The position numbers and the translations under genes were made by a program. A stretch of DNA of 64,000 bases from Acholoe squamosa (lineage: Eukaryota > Annelida > Polychaeta > Phyllodocida > Polynoidae), in the NCBI GenBank assembly GCA_949317995.1, contig OX439047.1, positions 296,501 through 360,500 on the forward strand. The letters are read 5' to 3'. Shown piece after piece: positions 35,769-46,954 of the stretch; the first letter of the stretch is position 1; every line of letters begins with the position of its first letter. The notes beneath the pieces were generated by a model. The model ran no database searches and was not told where the DNA came from. It saw only the letters and a program-made list of their open reading frames with translations.

Positions 35769-35882
35769 ACGAGAAGTGGTTGGGTAGAACCAGGTCTCTA
35801 TGATATAAAGCCACCCAGCAGTAGTGTAGTGTGAACGCGTCCAGCACCTTGACCTATAACCAGGACAGTCGCGCACAGTGCC

Positions 35883-36240
35883 AAACCAACGGCTGCCGGG
35901 CGCCGAGGTGTGTGTGCCGATAGTATAGTGGCTAGCAAGTAGCACGCCAAATCCCAGTTGTAGGCATTCAAGCCCCGGCCTGGTTCATCTTTTTCGCGGT
36001 CAGAGCTGCCTGTCCCATTGCTACATACCATATTTCCCCGTTTAATAAGCCCAGGCTTGTATTAGTACTGTCTACTACCTAAACCTCCTTACTAAGTGGC
36101 AAATTGACCAGGCCTTAACACAGGATATACGGTACTGCGCGACGCGTTCAGAGCAAACCAACGGCTGCCGGGCGCCGAGGTGTGTGTACCGATCGTGTAC
36201 ACACACTATGGCCAGCTTCGAGTCCCGGGGAGGGTGAACA
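35883..36240 (+). repeat. Two copies of a tRNA-like SINE segment
   Basis: ACCAACGGCTGCCGGGCGCC(GAGGTGTGTGT) occurs at about 35883 and 36158. The first copy continues into CGATAGTATAGTGGCTAGCA and a B-box-like GCATTCAAGCCCCGG, similar to tRNA-Asp/Glu. The second ends in CTTCGAGTCCCGGGG. These look like tRNA-derived SINE heads with a shared upstream piece. Confidence 0.55.
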
Positions 36241-36297
36241 ATTTTTGTTTTCAACTTGAAATTATTGATATTCTATTGATTATTAAAGGCATAAATA

Positions 36298-36412
36298 ACA
36301 AATAGAGGTTCACGAGTTGATTATAGGGGCAGATAAGAAGCACGAGGCCGTAGGCCGAGTGTCTTTTTATCTAGCCACTATAATCAACGAGTGAACCTCT
36401 ATTTGTTATGTA
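36298..36412. repeat. Near-perfect foldback hairpin
   Basis: The left arm AACAAATAGAGGTTCACGAG(TTGATTATA) is inverted at the right as TATAATCAACGAGTGAACCT(CTATTTGTT). The loop is CACGAGGCCGTAGGCCGAGTG, itself nearly palindromic. Confidence 0.88.
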
Positions 36413-37011
36413 TGGCGTTTATACCATGGTTTCCTCCATTTTCTTAAGTAATTACCTTATAAAATGAAGAAATAAAAATCCAAGCGATACGTCTTGTTCA
36501 AACTCCTCCGCCACCTTGGTTTCATCGCGAGACGACAGGACTGCCTGGACTCAAAGTGTTACCTCGGCGTGTGTCCTACAGGCATTTTCATAGTAGAACC
36601 GCTGGTAAGGACTGCGCGCGACAGCCAGAATACCCTTAGAGCATATGCCAATGTGACAACGTGTGTCTCGCCGCGGTAAACAATCCGTGCGCTACGCAGT
36701 CAACATGACGGCGAAAATTTTGCTCGATTCGATTTTTATTTCTTCAATCCTGTTGAAAATACATTTTATATTATAGCGAATTAAAGGTAGGTGCTAGAAT
36801 ATAATGTCTACTTTCATCCTCTATAAGCATTAAGGTCTTAATGCTATAGTTTTTTATTATCGAATTAAATCTATCATGTCAACTTGCTGTCACGTCGTCT
36901 CGTCTCATGTGTCAACATCCGTTCACTTAGCGCGTACTATTCGAACGTCATTATCCGCTCCAGGCATCGTAAATTCATTCAAGAACGTGATAACCATGGT
37001 ATAACTATTGA

Positions 37012-37168
37012 TATTGTGTAATAAAATAAGTAGTTAATGGATATGTCATGACTTGGGACTAATATCCAACAATAACATGCAACGAGGGGGGCTTCGTTGC
37101 ATGTTATTGTTGGATATCAGTCACAAGTCATGACATATCCATTAATTACTTGTTTAATATTACATAGA
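37012..37168. repeat. Second near-perfect foldback hairpin
   Basis: The left arm GTAGTTAATGGATATGTCAT(GACTTG) and ATATCCAACAATAACATGCA are inverted at the right around the loop ACGAGGGGGGCTTCGT. It has a similar architecture to the hairpin at 36298, but a different sequence. Confidence 0.88.
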
Positions 37169-37425
37169 CTATCAAATAAGGCAATTTTACAAATGCACAG
37201 GTCGACTCAGGCAATTTCACTGGTCAATTTTTCATGAAATGCAAAGCCTGTCAGGTCCTAAATGGAGATGCCCACGGGCATCTCCAAAAATGGTAATAGG
37301 CAGTCTGTGACCGATAAGTGTGGCAACTGAAAGTTTGGAGACATGACTGTATAGAGAAAATCATATGAATATGGTAGGAATTACTTACAAGGAAGTAGGA
37401 AATCTCTGAATAACTATTTATTTAC

Positions 37426-37557
37426 CTGAGGTTGGTGATTCTTGGTGGTTCCTTGTTGGGCGGCTTCCCCTCAGTAACTTCATCAGTCTCTGACTTCTTG
37501 ATTTTACCTCGCTTGTTTTTGGTTCTGCTCCTTTTCAAGTCGATTGAAGTAAACGTC
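37426..37557 (-). CDS. RPP38: RPP38 internal coding exon (basic linker)
   Basis: A 132-bp exon with acceptor CTCTTTTACAG just upstream of 37557 and donor AG|GTAAAT after 37426. Only one frame is open. It encodes a Lys/Arg-rich linker (KRSRTKNKRGKIKK near its start) followed by an acidic and proline-rich stretch ending PPRITNL. It leaves AG, which joins the first G of the exon at 19394 to make Arg. This puts the linker directly before the L7Ae core, as in the family. The acceptor is the edge of the 37-bp minisatellite at 37558-38205. The donor side has no array. Confidence 0.75.
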
Positions 37558-38205
37558 CTGTAAAAGAGCACCAGACCTGATGACAGCTTAAGCCTAAAAG
37601 AAGAGCACCAGGCCTGATGTCAGCTTAAGCCTAAAAAAAGAGCACCAGACCTGATGTCAGCTTAAGCCTAAAAGGAGAGCACCAGACCTGATGTCAGCTT
37701 AAGCCTAAAAGGAGAGCACCAGCCCTGATGACAGCTTAAGCCTAAAAGGAGAGCACCAGCCCTGATGACAGCTTAAGCCTAAAAAAAGAGCACCAGACCT
37801 GATGTCAGCTTAAGCCTAAAAGAAGAGCACCAGGCCTGATGTCAGCTTAAGCCTAAAAAAAGAGCACCAGGCCTGATGTCAGCTTAAGCCTAAAAGAAGA
37901 GCACCAGGCCTGATGTCAGCTTAAGCCTAAAAGAAGAGCACCAGGCCTGATGTCAGCTTAAGCCTAAAAAAAGAGCACCAGGCCTGATGTCAGCTTAAGC
38001 CTAAAAGAAGAGCACCAGACCTGATGTCAGCTTAAGCCTAAAAAAAGAGCACCAGGCCTGATGTCAGCTTAAGCCTAAAAAAAGAGCACCAGGCCTGATG
38101 TCAGCTTAAGCCTAAAAGAAGAGCACCAGGCCTGATGACAGCTTAAACCTAAAAGGAGAGCGCCAGACCTGACGACAGCTTAAGCCTAAAAGGAGAGCAC
38201 CAGAC
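37558..38205. repeat. 37-bp minisatellite abutting an RPP38 3' splice site
   Basis: About 17 copies of a 37-bp unit (AGAGCACCAGGCCTGATGTC then AGCTTAAGCCTAAAAAA). On the gene strand each unit contains GGTGCTC, a T-run, then AG|G. In the first unit this is CTCTTTTACAG|G, the real acceptor of the exon starting at 37557. In the others it is CTCTTTTTTTAG|G, so every unit has a pyrimidine tract plus AG. Confidence 0.95.
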
Positions 38206-38213
38206 CTGTATTG

Positions 38214-38360
38214 GTTAGAGGTAAAATGAGGGTAGACTGACAAGTCGACATCTGACTCCATCACTGTGCTGGTGCTGAGTGCTTTATTCAAGTAATGACC
38301 ACTAGGGGTCTCTACTTTACCGGGTAACACTTTCCCGCGCTCATTGTCTTTTAGTTTGCC
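38214..38360 (-). other. Exon-like open segment beside the 37-bp array
   Basis: A minus-strand open segment starting ATGGGCAAACTAAAAGAC and ending CAATACAG|GTCTGG at the outer edge of the 37-bp array. If CAG|GT were used, it would join the exon at 37557 in phase (AG+G). The encoded residues do not resemble RPP38, and the donor is weak and itself part of the repeat. It could be an alternative first exon or chance. Confidence 0.15.
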
Positions 38361-39724
38361 CATTTCCAACACTCCTTCTCAAAACACAAGTCAACACACT
38401 ACATGTATACCATGAACTACTTACTTAGAACAATGATACTTAAAACAGGAAACTATATGAACCAATACTACTTCTAGGTTATGGATTTACTCAACACCTG
38501 AACTATATCATAGAAATGTCCTTGCTTTCTCATATAAGTGTCCAGTTTCTCCAAGTCTTAGAGTAAACAGTTATATACTACTATAGTATTCAGTTCATAG
38601 TCCTTCTGGACAGTCCTCCAACTGTTTAGTTTCAGTTTCATATGACACAGATAGTCACTTGGAAATCTACATCACTGTAGTTTCAGTTTCACTTGTTTCT
38701 TAGAATATCATAATAGCACAGTATTAGCTATTAGAATGTTACTCAACTTCAACATGTATGTAAGACTATATGATGACACACTATAGTATACATGTACTAC
38801 ATAAACTTCTTGTTTTTCTTACCTAGTTACATGTTACACAGACTAGGTTAATTATCAACAATCTTTACTTTATAGCAAAACACAACTGCTATTAATATTT
38901 CGAATATAGCATAAACCCAATCTTGGGCAGTTTCTAGCACATCATTCCCTGTGAGGTATTCATCCCTCACGTGAGGCTTTACCCCTCACTTCCCTAACTA
39001 ATTAAGTTCTTCAATATTTGCTGCCATTTTTAGTTTAAATACACAGACTTAATTCCCATTAAAGTCACTTCACTTTCAAAACTTATCAAAAAATGTTTTT
39101 CCACAGCAAATACAGTTCTAGCCTCCAGATTCTCCTGAAGTGTTCTTCTAACAGATTGTATAAACAGTGTCACCATGCTGTATCCTGTGTCCTGCAGTGT
39201 CTCAGTGCATTCCTTCATCATCTCAGTGCATCCTGACCGCACCCACCAGACAATCGATTTCCATGTGCCTCAGCCACCTCGCTGACAATAAACCAGAACT
39301 ACTAATAATGTCACCAACAGATCTGCTGTATAGCTCACATAGCCATTATCAGCTGGGGGCCGCTATTAGACCCTGACGGCACTATGACTAACACCTTCAG
39401 CCCCCGACTCCGCAGTATATGCCTAGGATGCCTCCCATTGGTCAATAATACAAGAGCCATGTGCCGTATACTCATAGTGCAAAAGCAGGTGTTACCAGTC
39501 TTACAGAGCCACCTATGATCCCATATACAGTTCAACTTCACAGCGCACATAAACACTCAAATCCTCATAAGTTGCACCATAGATCATTATTTGTCTATGG
39601 CTACGTCCTTAGACTCATTTCATATTAACATACACTTTGTTGACATCTGAAGCATTACTTAGCTGGACTCCTCCACTTGAGTATCTAGATGTTACAATTT
39701 CAACATCTCATGACTTGACACTAT

Positions 39725-40092
39725 TGTAGGGGCTCGTGGAGCGGTATATATAGTGTTAGCTCCCTATTCGAGAGGGCAGGTCGATCGGTGCGGTTACCAC
39801 CTGTAGGACCAGCGGTCGCTTCGATCTCTGGCCATTATGAGGTGGTGGCAGCACTAGTATTCGCTGCTTAAGTCCCTACCTGTGACCGCGTAGGGAGCTC
39901 AGTTGGCTTCTGGCTGCGGCCAGGGCAACACCTGCAGAGCACTGAGCTATATTCATAGCACCACTTCGTACATATGTAAATCCGAAATAAACATGTGCCA
40001 GTTGCACTAACCCGAACTAACTTGTCTGGTTTTACTTGATATTGATATATCTCGAACTGAACCGAAGTTATATAAGAACTCAAACCATTAAA
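39725..40092 (+). repeat. 5' LTR of Ty3/gypsy element 2
   Basis: It starts TGTAGGGGCTCGTGGAGCGG with TATATATAG about 20 bp in and AATAAA at 39986-39991, and it runs to the primer site at 40094. The first ~300 bp match the 3' LTR at 52051. I count about 22 differences plus one indel, so the insertion is old. Confidence 0.9.
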
Positions 40093-40093
40093 C

Positions 40094-40108
40094 TGGTGCC
40101 ATGACCAG
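40094..40108 (+). promoter_or_regulatory. Primer binding site, tRNA-His type with a mismatch
   Basis: TGGTGCCATGACCAG differs at one base from the element 1 site, consistent with the same tRNA-His primer. Confidence 0.65.
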
Positions 40109-40236
40109 TCTTGGTTTTAGTGCGCGACCCTGGAAGTCGAACCGAATCATGATAGACCGACCCAAGAAGACTTGGGGGGTTCGACAGTGCTGAGTCCGCT
40201 GAATCCGACTCCAGCAGCTTAGGTTCTGAAGCAAAA

Positions 40237-41078
40237 GTGCCACCATTTACGGTTGGTACAGGCCGAAGCCTTACTATTGAAACAGAAGATGGTTACACAA
40301 CGTTTGCTGATTCCCTTACAAAAAAGGTAGTTCGAACTCCTAAGGTGACAACTACCCATATACAAATGACTTCGAATCCGAAGAAACAGCATTTATCAGA
40401 ACCGACTACTTCAGATCAAAGGACTCGAAGTCCCATCATGATGATGAATACTTTGCTTCGAAAACCTGTAGCTACTACTACTAGTACTGCTACAGCAACA
40501 CCGATTATAGACAGAAAGTCCTTAGAAGGCTTAAACACATCTATAATTGATATAGGTGGAAGTCAGAGCCAGGGAATAACTGCTAAAGAATACTTGAGAC
40601 AACAAGCGATCAACCGAGATAAGATGATGAGACGTGACAAAAGAAGTGGGAAAACTCTGAACGCAAGGTATTGCGTCTACAAAATCTCGAAAAACAATGC
40701 GAGAAATATGAAGATGAACAAAAGATCCTATTTTTTACTCTGAACAATCTTGAACAGAATGTAGAAAATAAGGAAGCTAGAAACAGATCTCTAGAAAAAG
40801 AGCACCTGGTTATCCAAAAGAAACTTGAATTGACTAGAGCCGAATTGGAAAACGAGAAACTCAGACTTGAGATCGAATATGAACAATGGGAAGCTAATAA
40901 AGAAGATAAGCGCAACCAATTGTTAGCTGAGGAAGATCGGATCAGAGAAAACATCGATCTTCGGAGAACTGAAAATGAAAAGTTAGTACAGATCCGAAAT
41001 GCAATGATCGAAGACAACGAACAACTAATGCTGGAGATAAAAGACAACAATGATGACTTAATAACTCACCAGCAGTAG
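40237..41078 (+). pseudogene. Element 2 gag N-terminal coiled coil
   Basis: An open frame from 40237 (Thr/Ser-rich, then KEYLRQQAINRDKMMRRDK) shifts near 40665 into a Glu/Lys/Leu-rich region (EKEHLVIQKKLELTRAELEN, EEDRIRENIDLRR) that is clearly coiled coil and ends at a TAG at 41076. It corresponds to the coiled-coil part of the element 1 gag. Confidence 0.75.
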
Positions 41079-41279
41079 CTGTGCCTACAGATAGCCCAGC
41101 TAACTAAGAAAAAGAATGCTCTAGACTGTTATGTAACAGGTATAGAGAACGTGGTACCACCTCCGAAGCTGACCACAAAATGTCAACTAACAAATGATGA
41201 TAATTCGAACATTGAAAATGTTTATATCGATGGCGAGGAAAATTCCTTCCATACAGATACTACCACAACTTCATGTTGT

Positions 41280-41990
41280 GATGTAGCTGACGATTCGGAT
41301 CTTTTTTGTTTGTTTGTTTAGTTTTACTTCCAGGGGCCATAAAGGAACTCAGACATTCAAGGTTTCTCAGACATTAAGTCCTTTCTTTTCTGTTTGGACA
41401 GGTATTTATATGCTGCTTGCCCGACACAGCAGTGACCGAATCTATGAATGATCGAATCTATGAGATGAATGACCGCATCTATGAGGAGGGGTGAGGGGGA
41501 AAACCGCTACCGGGGCTTCATTCCCCTACTCTTTTCGAAGGATAGTGTTCTTTTATTTGCCTGGTCCCATAGACAGGGCCAGACAAACCACGGCCTTTGA
41601 TCACTCAGACGTGGTTCACTGAGGGGGAATCCCATGGCAAAAGGCAAGCATGTACGCCCGGGCCTGCGCATATGGACACCAGCTGCCCACATGCTCACCC
41701 CAAGACACAAGAAACCCCAAGTTTGTCGCCTTTTACGAATCTGGTATGCCCACTGGTAGAATGGAAGGAGGAAAATTCCTCCTTCATGGACTCCCAATGA
41801 AGTTATTCTGCTCCTCCATGCCCTCACATGAAGGTCCCATTCGGATCTAGATGAATTCGAGGAACAGAAGGAAATACCTTCCGATCAAACCTTTGTCAAA
41901 GGTTTGGCACCAATGACAACTTTGACACCTGCGGAAGCTCTGGTGAGGGGAGCTCCGAGGCCCAACAGTGGAAGGACAGCTGCTGCTGGG
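41280..41990 (+). other. Inserted or degraded segment inside element 2 gag
   Basis: It lies between the coiled-coil and capsid parts. It starts with the T-rich piece TTTGTTTGTTTAGTTTTAC...GGGGCCAT...CTCAGACATTCA, also present at 30390-30450 in element 1. It is followed by non-gag sequence including GAATGACCGAATCTATGA-type short repeats, and gag-like codons (DEFEEQKE) resume near 41850. Confidence 0.5.
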
Positions 41991-42004
41991 GGATTTTTGG
42001 AAAC

Positions 42005-43101
42005 AGGAGGCGATCTCGAGCCACCCTTGATTACTTACTGAATCGATCTTCCTATGATGGGACTACCACGTGGAAGGAATGGTTTTCGAATTTCATCGGC
42101 GACATGCGTTGTAACGCATGGTCTCCTAAAGAAGCACTGCCACACCTGGTCGGATGTTTGAAGGCCGGACCGGGGAAAATAGCAGTGGTTAAATGGAATG
42201 AAGTCTACAATGAACATGGCACATTCACAGATTTGGTAGAATTTGCAAGTGTACTTCTGTACAACTTGGTGACCGAGGACCCTATGATGGTTTTCAAGAA
42301 ACGAACCCAAAAGCCTCACGAGACTTTTAGGGCTTTCGGATTCGAGCTGCAGACCTTACTGCATAAGGCTCATCCTAATGTTGGTCTGAATAAGGAATAT
42401 TTCATTAATGACCTACTACCTCAGTTCATACAAGGACTCAGGGATGAGGAGCAGCAACAGGCCGCCCTTGCCGCTTGGAAAGGGAAAAATGCAGGGCTGA
42501 CTGACCTTTTTGAGGGAATAGATGATTTTAATGAAGTTCGAACCTTAAAGGCGGGTAAAATCCCCATGAAGGCAGCCGCCATCGCTATGGCCTCGACAGC
42601 TCTGGTCTTCTCCATGTCCCAGGCTGATGGGGGTTACTCCGATATCGAGGTGATCGAGATCGAAGAGGAAGACGGAAGCATCTCTGCTGTCCAAGTCAAG
42701 CGAGACATGAAGAGGAAATATATACCTCGACGAATGTTCAATAAAAAGACTCCTGGTCGGGACATCAGACCTAAGGCTGAACCCACTTCCACAGAGGGAA
42801 TGAACTCCCGAGGTCTGAGATCCTCCTCGATACCTACTTTGACAACATCCAATACTACTACCTCTGTAGCCACTCCAGCACAGATGGATGTTACTAAATG
42901 ATGGAAGAAATGATCAAAACTTTTACTGAAGCTATGACCATGAGGCGGCCTCGACAGAGGGTGGACCGGTCTCGGTTGAGATGCTACAGATGTCAGGAGA
43001 TGGGTCATCATGCCCACGAATGTACTGCTCCGAAGCCCATACTCGCCCGTGTTACGGCTGTTCAGGAAGGCGAGGGCGAAGTAGGGGATGAGGAAAACTA
43101 G
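42005..43101 (+). pseudogene. Element 2 gag capsid and CCHC nucleocapsid
   Basis: The capsid-like region (WKEWFSNFIGDM, KEALPHLVGCLKAG, KKRTQKPHETFRAF, LRDEEQQQAALAAW) is open to a stop at about 42899. The frame then shifts and gives the zink knuckle CYRCQEMGHHAHEC at about 42983-43024 in a basic context. The order and spacing are as in Ty3/gypsy Gag. Confidence 0.88.
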
Positions 43102-43289
43102 AGGGGGTCACATTAAGGGCAAAAGATGTGATCCCTGAAAGGAACTGCCAAAATACCGGAAACGGTGAGATCGAACTATCCAACGAGCCAATATCTCCAG
43201 GGAGTCTGGTAAGTGAGAAGGATCCTCTCACTCCAGTTGGGGCCGGGAGCTTTGATGTGATGGTGGATCAGGGGATCCGAGGCTAGAGG

Positions 43290-44137
43290 GAGAAATCCAG
43301 CATCAAAGACGAGGAAGGGTGGGTCAGAGAGCTGGCCCAGGTGGGTGTGACACACCTTCCCCCAGACCATCCATATTTAGCCTTTTTGAAAGACTTTGGA
43401 TGGGGGCTTGGTGACTCTGAGGAACAGGTTCGATTTGCTGAGAATCCTTCCCCACTGGGAGGGAAAAAATCATACGTCACTGTATCAGTGAAGGAACAGG
43501 TCAGGGAATTTTTGATAGATACTGGTGCCAGCCATTCGTGTATCTCCAAGAAGTTCTTCGAACTGATGTCAGGTAAGCCTGATGCACTCCCGTTGGGTGT
43601 AGATGCTTGCACGGCGGACAGTAGCTGGATGCTAAAAACCTTCATACAGATTGGAATGGGCGGACATGACTTTGTCATGTGCCCCACCATTGCCAAAATT
43701 AGTGACAATGGGATAATTGGATTGGACTTCGCTAGTTTGTATGGCGCTGTGTTGGATCCTCGCCTTGGGTGAAGATTCCTCCTGGAACTACCTGCGATGT
43801 GTTGTGTTCCTCGAACTCAAAGTTCAGGGGAGCCAGTGTGGTGTTTGAACCCAACCCGGAAAGGCTGAGTTCTCTGAGATTGGAATCTGTCGACACCTTA
43901 GTTGGCAATGGAGCTTGGACGGTCATTCCCATGACCAACCGAGGTCACGATCTTATTCATTTGCATAAAGATGAACAGGTAGGGCAAATGTCCCTCACCG
44001 AGTGCATATCCGAAGTCCACTTTGAGAGTGAGGTTGACCCCAAACCAGTAAAGAAACTGACAGATGAAATTGACAAGCTTGTTGACGTCTCCTTGTTGAC
44101 CAATGCTGATGAGAAAGAAGGCTTCGAAACCTGTTAA
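43290..44137 (+). pseudogene. Element 2 aspartic protease and linker
   Basis: IDTGASHSC near 43516 is the active site, and IIGLDFASLYGAVLD near 43715 is the second conserved part. A stop at 43770 is followed by an open linker (43769-44137, overlapping in another frame) with TLVGNGAWTVIPM, which matches the corresponding element 1 stretch (LVANAAWTVVPV). Confidence 0.85.
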
Positions 44138-44154
44138 CAGACTACTCCCCCGCG

Positions 44155-44830
44155 TGGTAAGGATGGAGGTCCAGTGGTTAGGACTGATAAAGTTCTACAC
44201 GGAATCGACACTGGGGATGCTAAACCCTTTAAGATTCCATATCGGAGGTTACCTCTGAAAAAGAAACTCGAAGCGGAGAAGCAAATTCTCAACCAATTGA
44301 AGCAGGGGTTATTGTACCTACTACCAGTCCCTGGTCTAGTCCTGTTTGTATGACTACAAAGAAAGACAGAACCATAAGGTTCAGTGTGGACTACCGAAAA
44401 CTTAATGGGTTAACCAGAAGAATTCTAATCCTTTACCTCGGACTGACGAAACTTTGGACACCCTTCGGGGGAACAAGTACTTTTGCACCCTGGACTTGCA
44501 GTCCGGATATTAGCAAATTGGAATGAAACCCGAAGATATGGAAAAGACAGATTTTTCAAGCCATATGGGATTATTCCAGTATAATGTATTACTCTTTGGA
44601 TTAAGCAATGCACCGGCTACGTTCGAAGCCATGATGGAGACCATGTTAAGTGATTTGTTATGGGAACGTTGCCTGGTGTATCTTGACGACATAGTCTTAT
44701 TTGGAAAAACGTTTGAGGATTGTGCTGTCATCTTCGAATTGGTCTTGAAACGGATTCAAGCCAATGGATTGAAGCTTAAACCTAGAAGTATAATTTGTTT
44801 AAAACATCCATTACCTACTTAGGTAGAATA
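44155..44830 (+). pseudogene. Element 2 reverse transcriptase
   Basis: The fingers region (PFKIPYRRLPL, FSVDYRKLNG) is in broken frames. An open palm from 44523 follows, with the Ty3/gypsy LFGLSNAPATFEAMM motif and VYLDDIVLFGKTFEDC (YLDD). A frameshift at about 44795 separates it from the next domain. Confidence 0.88.
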
Positions 44831-45442
44831 ATAACACCTAACGACATTCTTGCCAATCCTGAGAAATTTCAATTAGTTTCGGAATGGGCTAAGCCTGAGA
44901 ATGCCAGGGAGATTTGTTCGTTCCTGGGCTTCTGTTCGTACTACAGAGACTTTATCCCGAATTACTACAAAGTGAGCTATCCTTTGCAAATACTTGCGCA
45001 TTGGACTCCGGGACGGGTTAAAGAACGTTTCCCATGGGGTGACGAGCAAGACAAGTCTTTCCAAGCTATAAAAGATTTGTTTGCAAATACACCAGTGTTG
45101 AAATACCCAACTTCAGATGAGCATTTCATCCTCAATACAGATGCCAGCAATGATAGCATAGGGGCGGCCCTGTCTCAGGTCCAAGACGGAGTCGAAGTTC
45201 CTATTGCTTTTGCGAGTAATATTTTGAATAAAGCACAGAGAAACTATTGCACCACTAAACATGAGTTATTAGCTGTGGTGTATACTAAAAAGTTTCGGCA
45301 CTTTCTATGGGGTTCCGACTTTACGTTGAGAACTGATCACTCATCTTTGAAGTGGCTCCTGAACTTCAAGGACTCCGAAGGGATGATTGGGTGCTGGTTA
45401 GCTCACTTATCTGAGTTTGGATTGGAGCACAGCCAAATCTAA
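44795..45442 (+). pseudogene. Element 2 connection and RNase H
   Basis: TYLGRIITP and FLGFCSYYRDFIPNY (connection), then NTDASNDSIGAALSQ, the YCTTKHELLAVVY motif, FLWGSDFTLRTDHSSLKWL and WLAHLSEFGLEHSQI. The 216-codon frame is intact to a TAA at 45440. The remaining HRAG.KHIN.ALSRR tail follows the stop. Confidence 0.92.
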
Positions 45443-45689
45443 CATCGAGCAGGCTCGAAGCATATAAATGCCCTGTCCAGAAGACCCGACACGAAAGTGT
45501 CAGAAAATGGATTGCAATGATTGTGAGGTGCACAATGCTGTGCTAGCAGGGGTTCGAACCCGAGATAAAACTCGAAGGATCAAACCATTGCCCGACCTCT
45601 GTGTGGAAAACGTTGTTGAGTAGTCCCCCGAGACCATCAAACAATTCCAACAGAGTGACCCTGCAATAAAATGAGTAATTCAACTACTT

Positions 45690-46900
45690 AAGGATGGTAA
45701 GAGGCCAGAAAGGCCAACCATCTCTATTGAAGATCGAGAAACCGGTAAGTTTCTAGCTCAGTGGAGAGAGCATGAAATGATAGACGGGCTGCTTTGTCGT
45801 TGGAAGACTTGTCCCACTAAAGACAAGATTTTGCAGATTGTGATCCCTATGGCAATGAGATGTGACATCATGTACTTCTGTCATGGCCACAAAACTAGTG
45901 GGCATTTCGGGAAGAGGAGGTCGCTCGAACACCTCTCGAGATGCTATTACTGGCCTGGAATGAGTAGTGACATTACCAGATGGGTTATGACATGCCCCGA
46001 ATGTGGCAAGAATAAGCCCGGGCCCGGTATGGGTAAAATGCCATTGATGCAGGAACTGTTAGGAGTAAGATTCGCTCGAGTAGCCATTGACATCATAAGC
46101 GGACTGGAACCCACACCTCGAGGGAACACCTGTATGATGGTAGTTTCGGACTATTACACGAAGTATACTCGTGTATTCCCACTGCCTAACCACAAAGCTG
46201 CCACTTGTGATAGTGCATTTGTCAAAGGATGGGTCCTACACCTGGGCGCGCCTCTGATGATGCACAGCGATCAAGGAAGGGAATTCGAGTCGAACTTATG
46301 GCAAGAAATGTGCCATTATTTGGCGATATGCAAAACTCGAACTAATCCATATAGACCTCAGTCTGATGGTCAATATTGATTCAAGTCCTGAAACCCTTGG
46401 TAAACCCATGCCAAGATGATTTGGATGAACAATGTGACTTTGTAGTACATGCTTATAATAGCACTGTACATGCCTAAACAAACTGCTCACCAAACCTCCT
46501 AGTGTTTGGCGAGGATATAATCATGCCTGCAGACTTGGTGTATGGTGTAGTTGGGATCAGTCCTGAAGCCCCATGCACCATATTGTTTGTGGAATCATTG
46601 AGAGATCACTTCAAGTGAGCTTACGAGCTAGTTCGAATTGAATTAATGAAGAATGCTCGATGGCAGAAGATTGGATATGACACCAATTTGAAGCATCAAC
46701 ATTTCAATGTTGGTGATAGGGTATTTCAAATCCACAAACCCCTATCTTCTAAGAAATTGGTCTCGGGATAGGATGGTCCTCATGTGGTGATGAAGATCAT
46801 CTCTGAGTCCACAGTTAATATATTGAGTTTTCCAACAGGCAGAACCAATAAATCGATCGTCTGTAGACTATGATGATGGAGAGGCAGGGAAGCAGCCAAT
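45690..46900 (+). pseudogene. Element 2 integrase
   Basis: A HHCC zinc domain (CHGHKTSGHFGK, CPECGKNKPGPG), then a catalytic core with Asp in AIDIISG, Asp in HSDQGREFES and a candidate Glu in LWQEMCHYL, then PYRPQSDGQ before a stop at 46377. Downstream the frame is degraded but still shows DNNVTL/HAYNSTVH-type remnants and a C-terminal DGPHVVMKIISESTVNIL. Confidence 0.88.
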
Positions 46901-46954
46901 GCTGAATGCAAAGAACTGACGGAGAAATGGAACAGAGAAAAAGACGAGACCCTT

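Larger units (their letters stand above)
19395..37425 (-). other. RPP38 intron 2 (18.0 kb)
   Basis: Intron between donor GTAAAT at 37425 and acceptor GATTGTCAG at 19395. It contains the 64-bp array, Ty3/gypsy element 1 and its nested insertions, the 161-bp, ~42-bp and 38-bp arrays, tRNA-like SINE pieces and two foldback palindromes. Confidence 0.7.

Noticed and set aside
35692-35985. Functional tRNA genes
   Set aside because: A and B boxes are present but the acceptor and anticodon stems are imperfect; SINE or pseudogene is more likely.
38214-38360. Phase-compatible exon as the RPP38 start
   Set aside because: The sequence is unlike RPP38, the donor is repeat-derived, and the exon at 54992-55042 fits the family and the phase better.
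42104-42901. A cellular gene
   Set aside because: It is the gag capsid of element 2: homologous to the element 1 gag and followed by CCHC and protease.
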